Under the pieces are notes generated by a model. That model was not told the DNA's origin. It did not search any database and saw only the letters and a list, made by a program, of their open reading frames with translations. The translations under genes and the position numbers were made by a program. Of a DNA stretch of 28,049 nt, positions 1-6,948 are shown piece by piece (the stretch's first letter is position 1; every line of letters starts with the position of its first letter). Source of the stretch: CADDZP01 sp035948135 (GTDB lineage: Bacteria > Actinomycetota > Acidimicrobiia > Acidimicrobiales > AC-14); contig DASZJL010000113.1 in assembly GCA_035948135.1 (NCBI GenBank), forward strand, positions 1 to 28,049, written 5' to 3'.

Positions 1-1
1 G

Positions 2-808
2 GCGGGCGTGCACGTGGTGTACGGGCTCGTCGGCCTCAAGACCCATACCAAGACGGCCCTGGTCGTGCGCGAGGAGGACGGCGTCGTCCGCCGGTACTGC
101 CACGTCGGCACCGGCAACTACAACCCGAAGACTGCTCGCCTCTACGAGGACATCGGCTTGTTGTCCTGCGATCCCGACCTCGGCGAGGACCTCACCGAGC
201 TGTTCAACTACCTCACTGGCTACAGCCGCAAGGTCGACTACAAGAAGTTGCTGGTCGCTCCGCTCAGATTGCGGGGGGAGATCCTGCGCCTGATCGGCGA
301 GCAGACGTCGGCCGACGGGCGCATCGTGATGAAGCTGAACAACCTGGTCGACCAGGAGGTCATCGATGCCCTGTACGCGGCGTCGCAGGCGGGTGCCGAG
401 ATCGACCTGATCGTGCGCAGCGTCTGCTGCTTGCGGCCCGGGGTGGCCGGCATGTCCGAGAACATCACCGTGCGGTCCATCGTCGGTCGCTACCTCGAGC
501 ACTCCCGCATCTACGGCTTCGGCAAGCGCCGGAACCGCAAGTACTACATCGGCTCCGCTGACCTCATGCCCCGCAACCTCGACCGCCGGGTCGAGGCACT
601 GGCGCCGGTCACCGACGACGAGCTGATCGACCGCCTCCAGGGCATCCTCGACATCAACCGCGAGGACGACACGCTGGCGTGGGAGCTGGGGCCCGACGGC
701 GTCTGGACCAAGGTGCCCACCGTCCTCGGGGTCAACACCCACCGCCGGCTCCAGGAACTCGCGCTCGAGCGCACACGGCGTCGGCGCGATCCCGTTCTCG
801 ACGCGTGA
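2..808 (+). CDS. ppk1: Polyphosphate kinase 1, C-terminal part (5' end outside window)
   Basis: Polyphosphate kinase 1 reversibly transfers the terminal phosphate of ATP to polyphosphate through a phosphohistidine. The reading frame is open to the window edge, so about 268 residues of the C-terminal catalytic region are visible and the N-terminal domains are missing. It begins just before the first phospholipase-D-like motif: YGLVGLKTHTK, whose His (codon at 44-46) matches the autophosphorylated His of the family. The second conserved His lies in YLEHSRIYGFG (near 499), and the SADLMPRNLDRRVE segment follows. The ending, with a basic tail (LERTRRRRD), looks complete. The stop overlaps the start of the CYTH-CHAD gene by 3 nt, so translation is probably coupled. 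In Mycobacterium tuberculosis ppk1 also lies next to mutT1, as here. The identification is very secure. Confidence 0.97.
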   Translation, partial: AGVHVVYGLVGLKTHTKTALVVREEDGVVRRYCHVGTGNYNPKTARLYEDIGLLSCDPDLGEDLTELFNYLTGYSRKVDYKKLLVAPLRLRGEILRLIGEQTSADGRIVMKLNNLVDQEVIDALYAASQAGAEIDLIVRSVCCLRPGVAGMSENITVRSIVGRYLEHSRIYGFGKRRNRKYYIGSADLMPRNLDRRVEALAPVTDDELIDRLQGILDINREDDTLAWELGPDGVWTKVPTVLGVNTHRRLQELALERTRRRRDPVLDA

Positions 809-2307
809 AGTCGCACACCGAGCGCGAGGTCAAGCTCGCCGCTCCCGACGGCTTCCGCTTCCCGCGTCTCGAATCCTGCGTCGACGGGCTGACGGTTGAG
901 CCCCTACCCCGGCGGACGCTCACCGCGACCTACTACGACACCCCTGACCTGCGGCTGGCCCGCTGGGGGCTCACCGTGCGCTACCGCACCGGCGACAACA
1001 CCGGCTGGATGGTGAAGCTCCCCGAAGGCGACGGCGGCCCCGCCCTCGTGCGCCGGGAGCTGCAGTTCGACGGCCCGCCCGGAGAGCTGCCGGCCGAGCT
1101 GCTGGAGCTGCTGCGGGCGTACCTGCGCCGCGACCAGCTGGGCGAGGTGGCCCGCCTGCGCACGACGCGCACGGGCGTGCAGTTGCACGGGGCCGAGGGC
1201 GAGGCCGAGGTCGAGGTCGTCGACGACCGCGTGGTCGTGTACGACGGCCGCGCCATCACCGGACGGTTCCGCCAACTGGAGGTGGAGGCCACCGACGAAC
1301 GGGGCACCGAGGCGATGACCGCGGTCGCGGATCGGCTGCTGGCGGCCGGGGCCCAGCGAGACGACGTCGGGCCCAAGCTCGTGCACGCGCTCGGCCCCCG
1401 CGCCGCGGGGTCGCCCGAGGTCCCACCGGTGCGGCTCCACCCCGGATCCCAGGCGGGCGACGCGGTACGCGCTGCTCTCGCCGCTGGTGTGACCCGGCTC
1501 CTGCGCCACGACCCCGGTGTGCGTGTCGGCGACGACCCCGAAGACGTGCACCAGGCGCGGGTCGCCACCCGCCGCCTGCGTTCGGACCTGCGCACGTTCC
1601 GGTCCCTGCTCGACCAGGAGCGGGCCGGGCCGCTGCGAGACGAGTTGAAGTGGGCAGCCGACCTGCTGGGCGCGGCGCGCGACGCCGACGTGCTCTTGGA
1701 GCGTCTCCGGCGCGACGCCGACCGCCTGCCACAGCGCGACGCTGCGGCAGTCGCGGGCCTCCTGCGCCGGCTGGCCGCCGAGCGTGACCGGGCGCGCGTG
1801 CGAGTGCGCGAGGGCTTCGGCACCGATCGCTACGTCAACCTCATCGAGAACATGGTCGCCTTCGCCCAGGTGCCGCCGCTGGTGGGGGAGTGGGCGGCGC
1901 CCGCGAGCGACGTGCTGCCCGGACTGGTGGCGCCCACGTGGAAGCACCTGCAGCGGTCGGTCGAGCAGCTCAGCGATCCGCCCCGACCCGAGGAGCTGCA
2001 TCAGGTGCGTATCCGGGCCAAGCGCTGCCGGTACGCGTGCGAGGCGGTGGCCCCCGCCGTCGGCAAGGAGGCGTCGAAGTTGGCGTCTGCGGTCGCCGAG
2101 CTGCAGGGCGTGCTCGGTGACCATCACGATGCCTACGTCGCCGACGCCTGGCTGCGCGAGGCCAGTACCGAGCTCGACGCCTCGCAGGTGCTCGCCGCGG
2201 GCGAGCTGATCTCGCTCCAGATGCTGGAGGCCGCGCGGCTCGAGCAGGAGTGGGAGAAGTCGTGGAAGAAGGCGTCCAAGAAGAGCCTGCGAAGCTGGCT
2301 GGGCTGA
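805..2307 (+). CDS. CYTH-CHAD domain protein (triphosphatase-like, polyphosphate-associated)
   Basis: This 500-residue protein has an N-terminal CYTH domain (about residues 1-200) and a C-terminal CHAD domain (about 215-500). The CYTH signature ExExK is at residues 6-10 (EREVK), right at the N-terminus, which supports the GTG start at 805; the frame is open further upstream, but that part only overlaps ppk1 and has no family match. CHAD shows its two typical His/Arg/Lys-rich helices, HQARVATRRLRSDLRTFR and LHQVRIRAKRCRYACEA. CYTH enzymes hydrolyse triphosphates including inorganic tripolyphosphate, and CHAD domains bind polyphosphate; both points are family knowledge. The GTGA overlap with the ppk1 stop makes a functional link with polyphosphate very likely. 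Whether it acts as an enzyme, a granule-associated protein or both cannot be read from the sequence. Confidence 0.93.
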   Translation: MKSHTEREVKLAAPDGFRFPRLESCVDGLTVEPLPRRTLTATYYDTPDLRLARWGLTVRYRTGDNTGWMVKLPEGDGGPALVRRELQFDGPPGELPAELLELLRAYLRRDQLGEVARLRTTRTGVQLHGAEGEAEVEVVDDRVVVYDGRAITGRFRQLEVEATDERGTEAMTAVADRLLAAGAQRDDVGPKLVHALGPRAAGSPEVPPVRLHPGSQAGDAVRAALAAGVTRLLRHDPGVRVGDDPEDVHQARVATRRLRSDLRTFRSLLDQERAGPLRDELKWAADLLGAARDADVLLERLRRDADRLPQRDAAAVAGLLRRLAAERDRARVRVREGFGTDRYVNLIENMVAFAQVPPLVGEWAAPASDVLPGLVAPTWKHLQRSVEQLSDPPRPEELHQVRIRAKRCRYACEAVAPAVGKEASKLASAVAELQGVLGDHHDAYVADAWLREASTELDASQVLAAGELISLQMLEAARLEQEWEKSWKKASKKSLRSWLG

Positions 2308-2320
2308 GCGGCGGCGGCCG

Positions 2321-2722
2321 TTGAGTGAGGTCGTGCTCGCCGCCGGCGGGGTCGTATGGCGCAAGATCGAGAACGGTGAGTCCGAGGTGCTGCTCGTCCA
2401 TCGTCCCAAGTACGACGACTGGACCTTGCCCAAGGGCAAGCTCGACGGTGGCGAAACGGCCGAAGAGGCGGCACTGCGCGAGGTCGAGGAGGAGACCGGC
2501 CTCCAGGTGACACTCGGCGACGAGCTCCCCTCCACCGACTACCACGACCGCTTCGGAAGGCCGAAGAACGTCCGTTACTGGGCGATGGACGTGACCGGCG
2601 GCGAGTTCCATCCCAACAAGGAGGTCGACGAAGTCCGGTGGCTCCCGCTCGAGGCCGCCAAGGACGCCTTGAGCTACGCCCGGGACCGGGACGTCCTGGA
2701 CGCCTTCGCCGCGCGAAGCTGA
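2321..2722 (+). CDS. Nudix hydrolase, like the N-terminal half of MutT1
   Basis: A 133-residue single-domain Nudix hydrolase. The Nudix box is complete at residues 39-61: G39, E45, then REVEEETGL at 53-61, so the metal-binding glutamates are intact. The segments HRPKYDDWTLPKGK, YWAMDVTGGEF and KEVDEVRWLPLEAA closely resemble the Nudix half of mycobacterial MutT1, which acts on 8-oxo-GTP/dGTP and diadenosine polyphosphates. The TTG at 2321 gives the listed length; a GTG at 2333 would also keep the whole domain. It follows the CYTH-CHAD gene by 13 nt and precedes the histidine phosphatase by 6 nt, so all are probably one transcript. Exact substrate is inferred: oxidised purine nucleotides or dinucleoside polyphosphates. 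Confidence 0.92.
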   Translation: MSEVVLAAGGVVWRKIENGESEVLLVHRPKYDDWTLPKGKLDGGETAEEAALREVEEETGLQVTLGDELPSTDYHDRFGRPKNVRYWAMDVTGGEFHPNKEVDEVRWLPLEAAKDALSYARDRDVLDAFAARS

Positions 2723-2728
2723 GTTCCT

Positions 2729-3205
2729 GTGAGCCTCCTTTTGGTGCGCCACGCCCGAGCCGGGAGCCGGAAGTACTGGAAGGGCCCCGACATCGAGCGG
2801 CCGCTGTCCAAGAAGGGCTGGCGTCAGGCCGAGGGCCTGGTCGACATGCTCGCCGGCTACCCGGTCAAGCGGATCCTCTCGAGTCCCTACGTGCGCTGCG
2901 TGCAGACGGTGGCGCCGCTCGCCGACAAGCTCGACCTGCCGATCGAGCAATATCTGGAGCTGACGGAGGGGTCGGCGGCCGAGGAGGTGCTCGCCCTCCT
3001 CCGCCGGGCCGCCGGCACCACCGAGGTGTGGTGCACGCACGGCGACATCGTCCTCATCGTGCTCGACGCCATCGTCGCGCAGGACGGGGTGAGGCTGAAG
3101 AAGCGCGACAAGAGGTATGCCAAGGGGTCCTTCTGGGAGCTCGAGCAGGACACGACCGGTCAGGTCATCAAAGCCACGTACTTCCCGGCGCCCGACGTCG
3201 GCTAG
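2729..3205 (+). CDS. SixA-type histidine phosphatase, like the C-terminal half of MutT1
   Basis: A 158-residue member of the histidine phosphatase (phosphoglycerate-mutase-like) superfamily. The catalytic RH motif is LLLVRHARAG with His8 as the phosphate acceptor, and the second catalytic His is His104 in CTHGD. Supporting residues include the SSPYVRCVQT helix (Arg near 56), as in SixA proteins. In mycobacterial MutT1 this domain is fused behind a Nudix domain; here the two are separate genes with a stop and a 6-nt gap between them. The start is the GTG at 2729. The likely job is removing a phosphate from the product of the upstream Nudix enzyme, or from another phosphorylated molecule; this is inference from the fusion partner. 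Confidence 0.9.
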   Translation: MSLLLVRHARAGSRKYWKGPDIERPLSKKGWRQAEGLVDMLAGYPVKRILSSPYVRCVQTVAPLADKLDLPIEQYLELTEGSAAEEVLALLRRAAGTTEVWCTHGDIVLIVLDAIVAQDGVRLKKRDKRYAKGSFWELEQDTTGQVIKATYFPAPDVG

Positions 3206-3223
3206 CTGTCGCACACCACGTCG

Positions 3224-4210
3224 ATGCGGGTCGCGATCCTCGACGACTACTTCGACACGCTCCGGACCCTCGAGTGCTTCTCCAAGCTCGACGGGCATGA
3301 GGTCACGGTCTGGACCGACCACATCCAGGACGTCGACCTGCTTGCCTCGCGATTGGCCGATGCAGAGGCGTTGGTCTTGATACGAGAGCGAACGCAGATC
3401 CGGGGGCCGTTGCTCGAACGTCTGCCTCACCTACGCCTGATCAGCCAGCGCAGCGTCTACCCCCACATCGACATCGAGGCGTGCACCCGCCTGGGAATCG
3501 TGGTGTGCTCCGACCTCCACTCGAGCACGCCCTCGTTTGCGGCGGCCGAGCTCACGTGGGGACTGGTGCTGGCCGCCATGCGGTTGATACCGCAGCAGGT
3601 GTCGTCGATGAAGGCGGGGCGGTGGCAGACCGCGATCGGACGGACGCTGTTGTTCAAGACGCTCGGCATCTACGGCTACGGCCGCATCGGCAAGGTCGTC
3701 GCCGGGTACGGCAAGGCGTTCGGCATGCAAGTCGTAGCATGGGGGAGCGAGGGTTCGTTGTCGCGCGCGGCAGCGGACGGTGTCGAGACGGCATCGTCGA
3801 AGGAGGCCTTCCTCGAGACAGCCGACGTGCTGTCGCTGCACCTGCGGCTGGTCGACGGCACACGCGGTGTTGTGAGTGCTTCAGACTTGGCGCGCATGAA
3901 ACCCACGTCGCTGCTGGTGAACACGAGCCGCGCCGGTTTGATCGAGCCGGGCGCGCTGGTCGCGGCCTTGCAGGCCGGCCGTCCCGGCTTCGCCGCGGTC
4001 GACGTCTACGAGCGGGAGCCGCTCCTCGACGTCGACGATCCGCTGCTGCAGCTGGACAACGTCGTCTGCACGCCCCACATCGGCTACGTCACCCGTGACG
4101 AGTGGGAGGTGCAGTTCTTCGACGTCTTCGACCAGATCAACGCCTACGCCGCCGGCGCACCGATCAACGTCGTCAACCCCGACGTGCTGGACAACGCACG
4201 GCAGCCATAG
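3224..4210 (+). CDS. D-2-hydroxyacid dehydrogenase family protein
   Basis: A 328-residue NAD(P)-dependent D-isomer-specific 2-hydroxyacid dehydrogenase. The nucleotide-binding glycine motif GYGRIG is at residues 151-156. The catalytic set is present: Arg236 in NTSRAG, Glu265 in YEREP and His285 in TPHIGY. There is no C-terminal ACT-type regulatory domain, so it is not a full-length serine-pathway SerA. Possible activities include glyoxylate/hydroxypyruvate reductase or a phosphoglycerate dehydrogenase-like reaction; the substrate cannot be settled from sequence. The ATG at 3224 is 18 nt after the SixA-like gene, so it may be the last gene of that transcript. It ends before a strong inverted repeat that separates it from the convergent phosphotransferase gene. 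Confidence 0.9.
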   Translation: MRVAILDDYFDTLRTLECFSKLDGHEVTVWTDHIQDVDLLASRLADAEALVLIRERTQIRGPLLERLPHLRLISQRSVYPHIDIEACTRLGIVVCSDLHSSTPSFAAAELTWGLVLAAMRLIPQQVSSMKAGRWQTAIGRTLLFKTLGIYGYGRIGKVVAGYGKAFGMQVVAWGSEGSLSRAAADGVETASSKEAFLETADVLSLHLRLVDGTRGVVSASDLARMKPTSLLVNTSRAGLIEPGALVAALQAGRPGFAAVDVYEREPLLDVDDPLLQLDNVVCTPHIGYVTRDEWEVQFFDVFDQINAYAAGAPINVVNPDVLDNARQP

Positions 4211-4259
4211 CGATCACCGGGTCGCGCAGTCCCAAACTCATCGCCGTCCGCAGTTGCTG

Positions 4260-4308
4260 ATTCCGTGAGCACTAACCCACGTGTGGGGTGGATTTCTGCT
4301 CACGGAAT
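4260..4308. terminator. 12-bp inverted repeat between convergent genes, probable bidirectional terminator
   Basis: Perfect 12-bp arms, ATTCCGTGAGCA at 4260-4271 and TGCTCACGGAAT at 4297-4308, enclose a 25-nt loop. The loop holds a small nested hairpin (CCCA 4276-4279, TGGG 4284-4287). It sits between the stop codons of two convergent genes (4210 and 4322). There is no T tract, which is usual in high-GC actinobacteria. A dispersed repeat element is the alternative; no second copy is seen in this window. Confidence 0.6.
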
Positions 4309-4321
4309 GGTCCGTCCATCT

Positions 4322-5221
4322 TCAAGGACTGTCTGCGGCTGTGAGGGCCCGCCGCAGCACGGTCGCGAGGTCGTGGTCGAAAGCGGTCAGGAAGTCGGGC
4401 GGAAGAACATCGCGCACTCGAATCAGCGCGAAGGCGCGGGCGAATCCACCGACCCGCATGGCTAGATCGAAGGTGTTCTGCAGGCCGGGGCCCCACGGCT
4501 CCAGGTAGGCATCCCGCAGCCTGGCGAACCACGGGTCGTCGGGCCGCAGGTGGTTGAACTCCTCGAGGAACCGGAACGTGATGACCAGCGACATGAATGG
4601 CTGGGAGATCGAGGTGTCGCCCCAGTCGATGACGCGCCACGAGCCCTCGCCGACGTAGAGGTTGTTCATGTGCAAGTCGTCGTGCTGCACCGACGGCGGC
4701 ACGCCGTCGGCGTCGAGCTCGGCGCACATCTCTCCAAAGCGAGGCGCGAAGCGGCGCAGCGACTCGATCTCGTCCCCCGAGAGCGGCAGGTCCCGGCTGA
4801 CGAGGTCGTCGTACCGCAGAGGCAACTTCGAGACACGGAGGTCGGGGACGCCTCGGGCCAAATGCTCGTCGACGTGCTCGGCCTCGCCGCGCTGGAGCTC
4901 GGCGTACAGCGGAAGCGCCGAAAGCCAAACCGAAGGCGGGTTGCCGAGCGTCCGCACTTGCGTGCCGGCGTCGCCCAGCAACAGCCACCCCGCTGAGGCG
5001 TCAGAGGCCAGCACCTCAGTGACGCGGTCAGGCCAACGCGAGGACAGCGCGACGGTGAGCCGCGGCTCGAAGCCCTGCACGGGTGCGCACTCCTTGAACC
5101 AGGCGATGCCGCCGGCGACCGGCACCCGGCTGACGGTCGCCCAGGGCCGCTCGTGGACCGTCTCGATCGCCCCGACGGGCGTCACCTGCGCCCTGACCCA
5201 TTCCTCGGCGGCAGTGTCCAC
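4322..5221 (-). CDS. Aminoglycoside phosphotransferase (APH)-fold kinase
   Basis: A 299-residue protein of the APH/choline-kinase fold. The catalytic loop is HDDLHMNN at residues 180-187, matching the family pattern HGDLHxxN with Asp182 as the probable catalytic base. The metal-binding DFG-like motif is IDWGD (Asp199). Lys43 in the WFKE segment could be the ATP-contacting lysine. This fold covers antibiotic kinases, fructosamine and homoserine kinases and many proteins of unknown substrate; nothing here points to antibiotic resistance in particular. The GTG at 5221 is the only convincing start. It is divergent from ppx with an 81-nt gap holding a PHO box, which could in principle also act on this gene. 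It converges with the dehydrogenase gene. Confidence 0.85.
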   Translation of the reverse strand: MDTAAEEWVRAQVTPVGAIETVHERPWATVSRVPVAGGIAWFKECAPVQGFEPRLTVALSSRWPDRVTEVLASDASAGWLLLGDAGTQVRTLGNPPSVWLSALPLYAELQRGEAEHVDEHLARGVPDLRVSKLPLRYDDLVSRDLPLSGDEIESLRRFAPRFGEMCAELDADGVPPSVQHDDLHMNNLYVGEGSWRVIDWGDTSISQPFMSLVITFRFLEEFNHLRPDDPWFARLRDAYLEPWGPGLQNTFDLAMRVGGFARAFALIRVRDVLPPDFLTAFDHDLATVLRRALTAADSP

Positions 5222-5238
5222 AGCACCATCTTGTGCTC

Positions 5239-5260
5239 GTTTACCGCTGGTTCACCTGAG
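5239..5260 (+). promoter_or_regulatory. PHO box: two 11-bp direct repeat units before ppx
   Basis: GTTTACCGCTG at 5239-5249 is followed directly by GTTCACCTGAG at 5250-5260. The 11-bp spacing and the GTTCACC core match the direct repeat units bound by PhoP in Streptomyces. The second unit starts 39 nt before the candidate -10 TACAGT (5289-5294), nearly the same distance as at pstS (38 nt). Confidence 0.6.
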
Positions 5261-5288
5261 GATCCCGGAATATGCATGTGAAGCGCCA

Positions 5289-5294
5289 TACAGT
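5289..5294 (+). promoter_or_regulatory. Candidate -10 element for ppx, leaderless
   Basis: TACAGT fits the actinobacterial TAnnnT -10 pattern and lies 8 nt upstream of the GTG start at 5303, so the transcript probably begins at or within a few bases of the start codon. No good Shine-Dalgarno sequence is visible, which agrees with a leaderless message. Confidence 0.4.
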
Positions 5295-5302
5295 CGCCAC
5301 GC

Positions 5303-6838
5303 GTGCGCATTGCGGCGATCGATTTAGGGACGAACTCCTTTCACCTCCTGGTCGTCGAGGCCCACCCGGACGGGACGTTCCTCCCCCTGGTCCGCGAGAA
5401 GGAGATGCTGCGGCTGGGCGACGCCGTCAGCCGCGAGGGCCGCATCGGCGCCCGGCTCATGGGCGAGGCGGTGGCGGCCGTTCGCCGCTTCGCGGCGATG
5501 GCCGAGGGCATCGGCTGCGACGAGATCGTGGCCTGCGGCACCAGCGCCATCCGCGAGGCCGACAACGGCAGCGAGCTGGTGGACCGCATCGAGGCCGAGA
5601 CCGGCATTCGGCCCCGGGTGATCAGCGGCCGCGACGAGGCCCGCCTCATCTTCGCGGCCGTGCGCGCCAGCGTGCTGCTCGACCCTTCGCCCGCGCTGTG
5701 CTTCGACCTCGGCGGTGGCAGCCTCGAGGTCATGGTCGGCGACCGGGCCGGCCTGTTGTGGTCGACCAGCCTCAAGCTCGGGGTGGCCCGCCTCACCGCC
5801 GAGCTGGTCGACAGCGATCCCCTCTCCGAGCACGATCAGCGCCGCCTGCGCGACCGGCTCACCGGGCTCCTCGCGCCGGTGGCCGACGTGGCCGCCGACC
5901 TCGGTCCGAAGTTGGCGGTCGGCACCAGCGGCACGTTCTGCGACCTGGCGCGCATGGTCGCCGCCGCCCGCAACGGGGGCCCGCCGGTATCGGTCAACCA
6001 GCTCTGCATCAGCAGGCAGGACTTTCTGGCCGTGCACGAGCAGGTGCTGGCGGCGACAGCCGCGGAACGTCTGCGCATGTCGGGCCTCGACGCCCGCCGG
6101 GTCGACCTGATCCCCGCCGGCTCCATGGTGCTGGCCACCGCGATGGAGCTCTTCGGCTTCGATGAGTTCGTCGTGAGCGAGTGGGCGCTGCGCGAGGGGA
6201 TCGTGCTCGACGCCATCGGCCACCACGACCCTGCCGACTGGACGGGCGATCCTCGCGCCATGCGCCGCGCCTCGGTGATCTCGCTCGCCAGGCGGTGCGG
6301 GTGGGACGAAGCCCACGGCACCCAGGTGGCGCAGCTGGCGGGCGACCTCTTCGACCGAACGATCCCGCTGCACCGCCTCTCGGGTGTCGACCGTGAGCTG
6401 CTCGAGTACGCGGGGTTGCTGCACGACATCGGCGAGCACGTCTCCACGTCGAGCCACCACAAGCACACCGCCTACCTGATCGAGCACGGGAGCCTGCGAG
6501 GCTTCGACCCCGAGGAGGTGCTCGCCCTCGCCGCCCTGGCCCGCTACCACCGGCGCAGCGAGCCCAAGCCGTCACACGAGCCGTTCGCCTCCTTGCCGCC
6601 CGAACGCCAGGAGCGGGTCACCAAACTGGCCGCCCTGCTGCGGCTGGCCGACGGCCTCGACCGGGCCCACCAGGGCGCCGTCGAGGGCATCGACGTGGAG
6701 ATTGCCGCCGACCGGGTGCGGGTAGACGTGCACGCGCGCGGAGAGGTCGACCTCGAGTTGTGGGGGGCACGGCGCAAGCGGGCCCTGTTCGAACGCCTCT
6801 TCGAGCGGCGGGTGGAGGTGGTGGCTCCACGCAGCTAG
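5303..6838 (+). CDS. ppx: Exopolyphosphatase / guanosine pentaphosphatase (Ppx/GppA)
   Basis: A 511-residue Ppx/GppA family phosphatase, which removes terminal phosphates from polyphosphate and, in some members, converts pppGpp to ppGpp. The ASKHA-type phosphate motifs are clear: DLGTNSFHLLV near residues 7-17 and FDLGGGSLEVMVGD from residue 134. GTSAIREADN and SGRDEARLIF are also typical of the family. The C-terminal third is an HD-like helical domain with HDIGEH at about 374-379 and a further His cluster (SSHHKH), so this is the long, E. coli-like form and not the short two-domain form of about 310 residues seen in mycobacteria. The start is GTG at 5303. It lies between the PHO box at 5239 and the pst operon, so phosphate starvation probably induces polyphosphate use along with phosphate uptake. 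Ppx or GppA preference is undecided. Confidence 0.93.
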   Translation: MRIAAIDLGTNSFHLLVVEAHPDGTFLPLVREKEMLRLGDAVSREGRIGARLMGEAVAAVRRFAAMAEGIGCDEIVACGTSAIREADNGSELVDRIEAETGIRPRVISGRDEARLIFAAVRASVLLDPSPALCFDLGGGSLEVMVGDRAGLLWSTSLKLGVARLTAELVDSDPLSEHDQRRLRDRLTGLLAPVADVAADLGPKLAVGTSGTFCDLARMVAAARNGGPPVSVNQLCISRQDFLAVHEQVLAATAAERLRMSGLDARRVDLIPAGSMVLATAMELFGFDEFVVSEWALREGIVLDAIGHHDPADWTGDPRAMRRASVISLARRCGWDEAHGTQVAQLAGDLFDRTIPLHRLSGVDRELLEYAGLLHDIGEHVSTSSHHKHTAYLIEHGSLRGFDPEEVLALAALARYHRRSEPKPSHEPFASLPPERQERVTKLAALLRLADGLDRAHQGAVEGIDVEIAADRVRVDVHARGEVDLELWGARRKRALFERLFERRVEVVAPRS

Positions 6839-6851
6839 CGCGGCACCCGAT

Positions 6852-6884
6852 GTTCGGGCGTCGTTCATCTGGTGTTCAACCGAG
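6852..6884 (+). promoter_or_regulatory. PHO box: three 11-bp direct repeat units before pstS
   Basis: Three consecutive 11-bp units begin GTTCGGG (6852), GTTCATC (6863) and GTTCAAC (6874), exactly in register. Two or more 11-bp units with GTTCA are the known PhoP-binding arrangement in Streptomyces, and pstS is its classical target. A short hairpin, CCCGA 6846-6850 with TCGGG 6854-6858, overlaps the first unit. Confidence 0.8.
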
Positions 6885-6911
6885 CGCCACGAGGCCTCTT
6901 CCTGTCTTCTT

Positions 6912-6917
6912 TAAGTT
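6912..6917 (+). promoter_or_regulatory. Candidate -10 element of the pstS operon
   Basis: TAAGTT fits TAnnnT and lies 38 nt after the start of the last PHO-box unit. It would give a short 5' leader of about 25 nt carrying the Shine-Dalgarno-like GAGGGAGG at about 6935-6943, 6 nt before the pstS ATG. Confidence 0.4.
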
Positions 6918-6948
6918 TCCCGCGAGTGCCCGACGAGGGAGGGACCGG

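Noticed and set aside
904..3430. Long minus-strand frames across CYTH-CHAD, Nudix and SixA genes
   Set aside because: They mirror the well-supported plus-strand genes and show low-complexity, motif-free sequence.
4322..5221. Possible antibiotic-resistance aminoglycoside kinase
   Set aside because: Only the general fold motifs are present; most chromosomal members of this fold act on metabolites, and no mobile-element or resistance context is seen.
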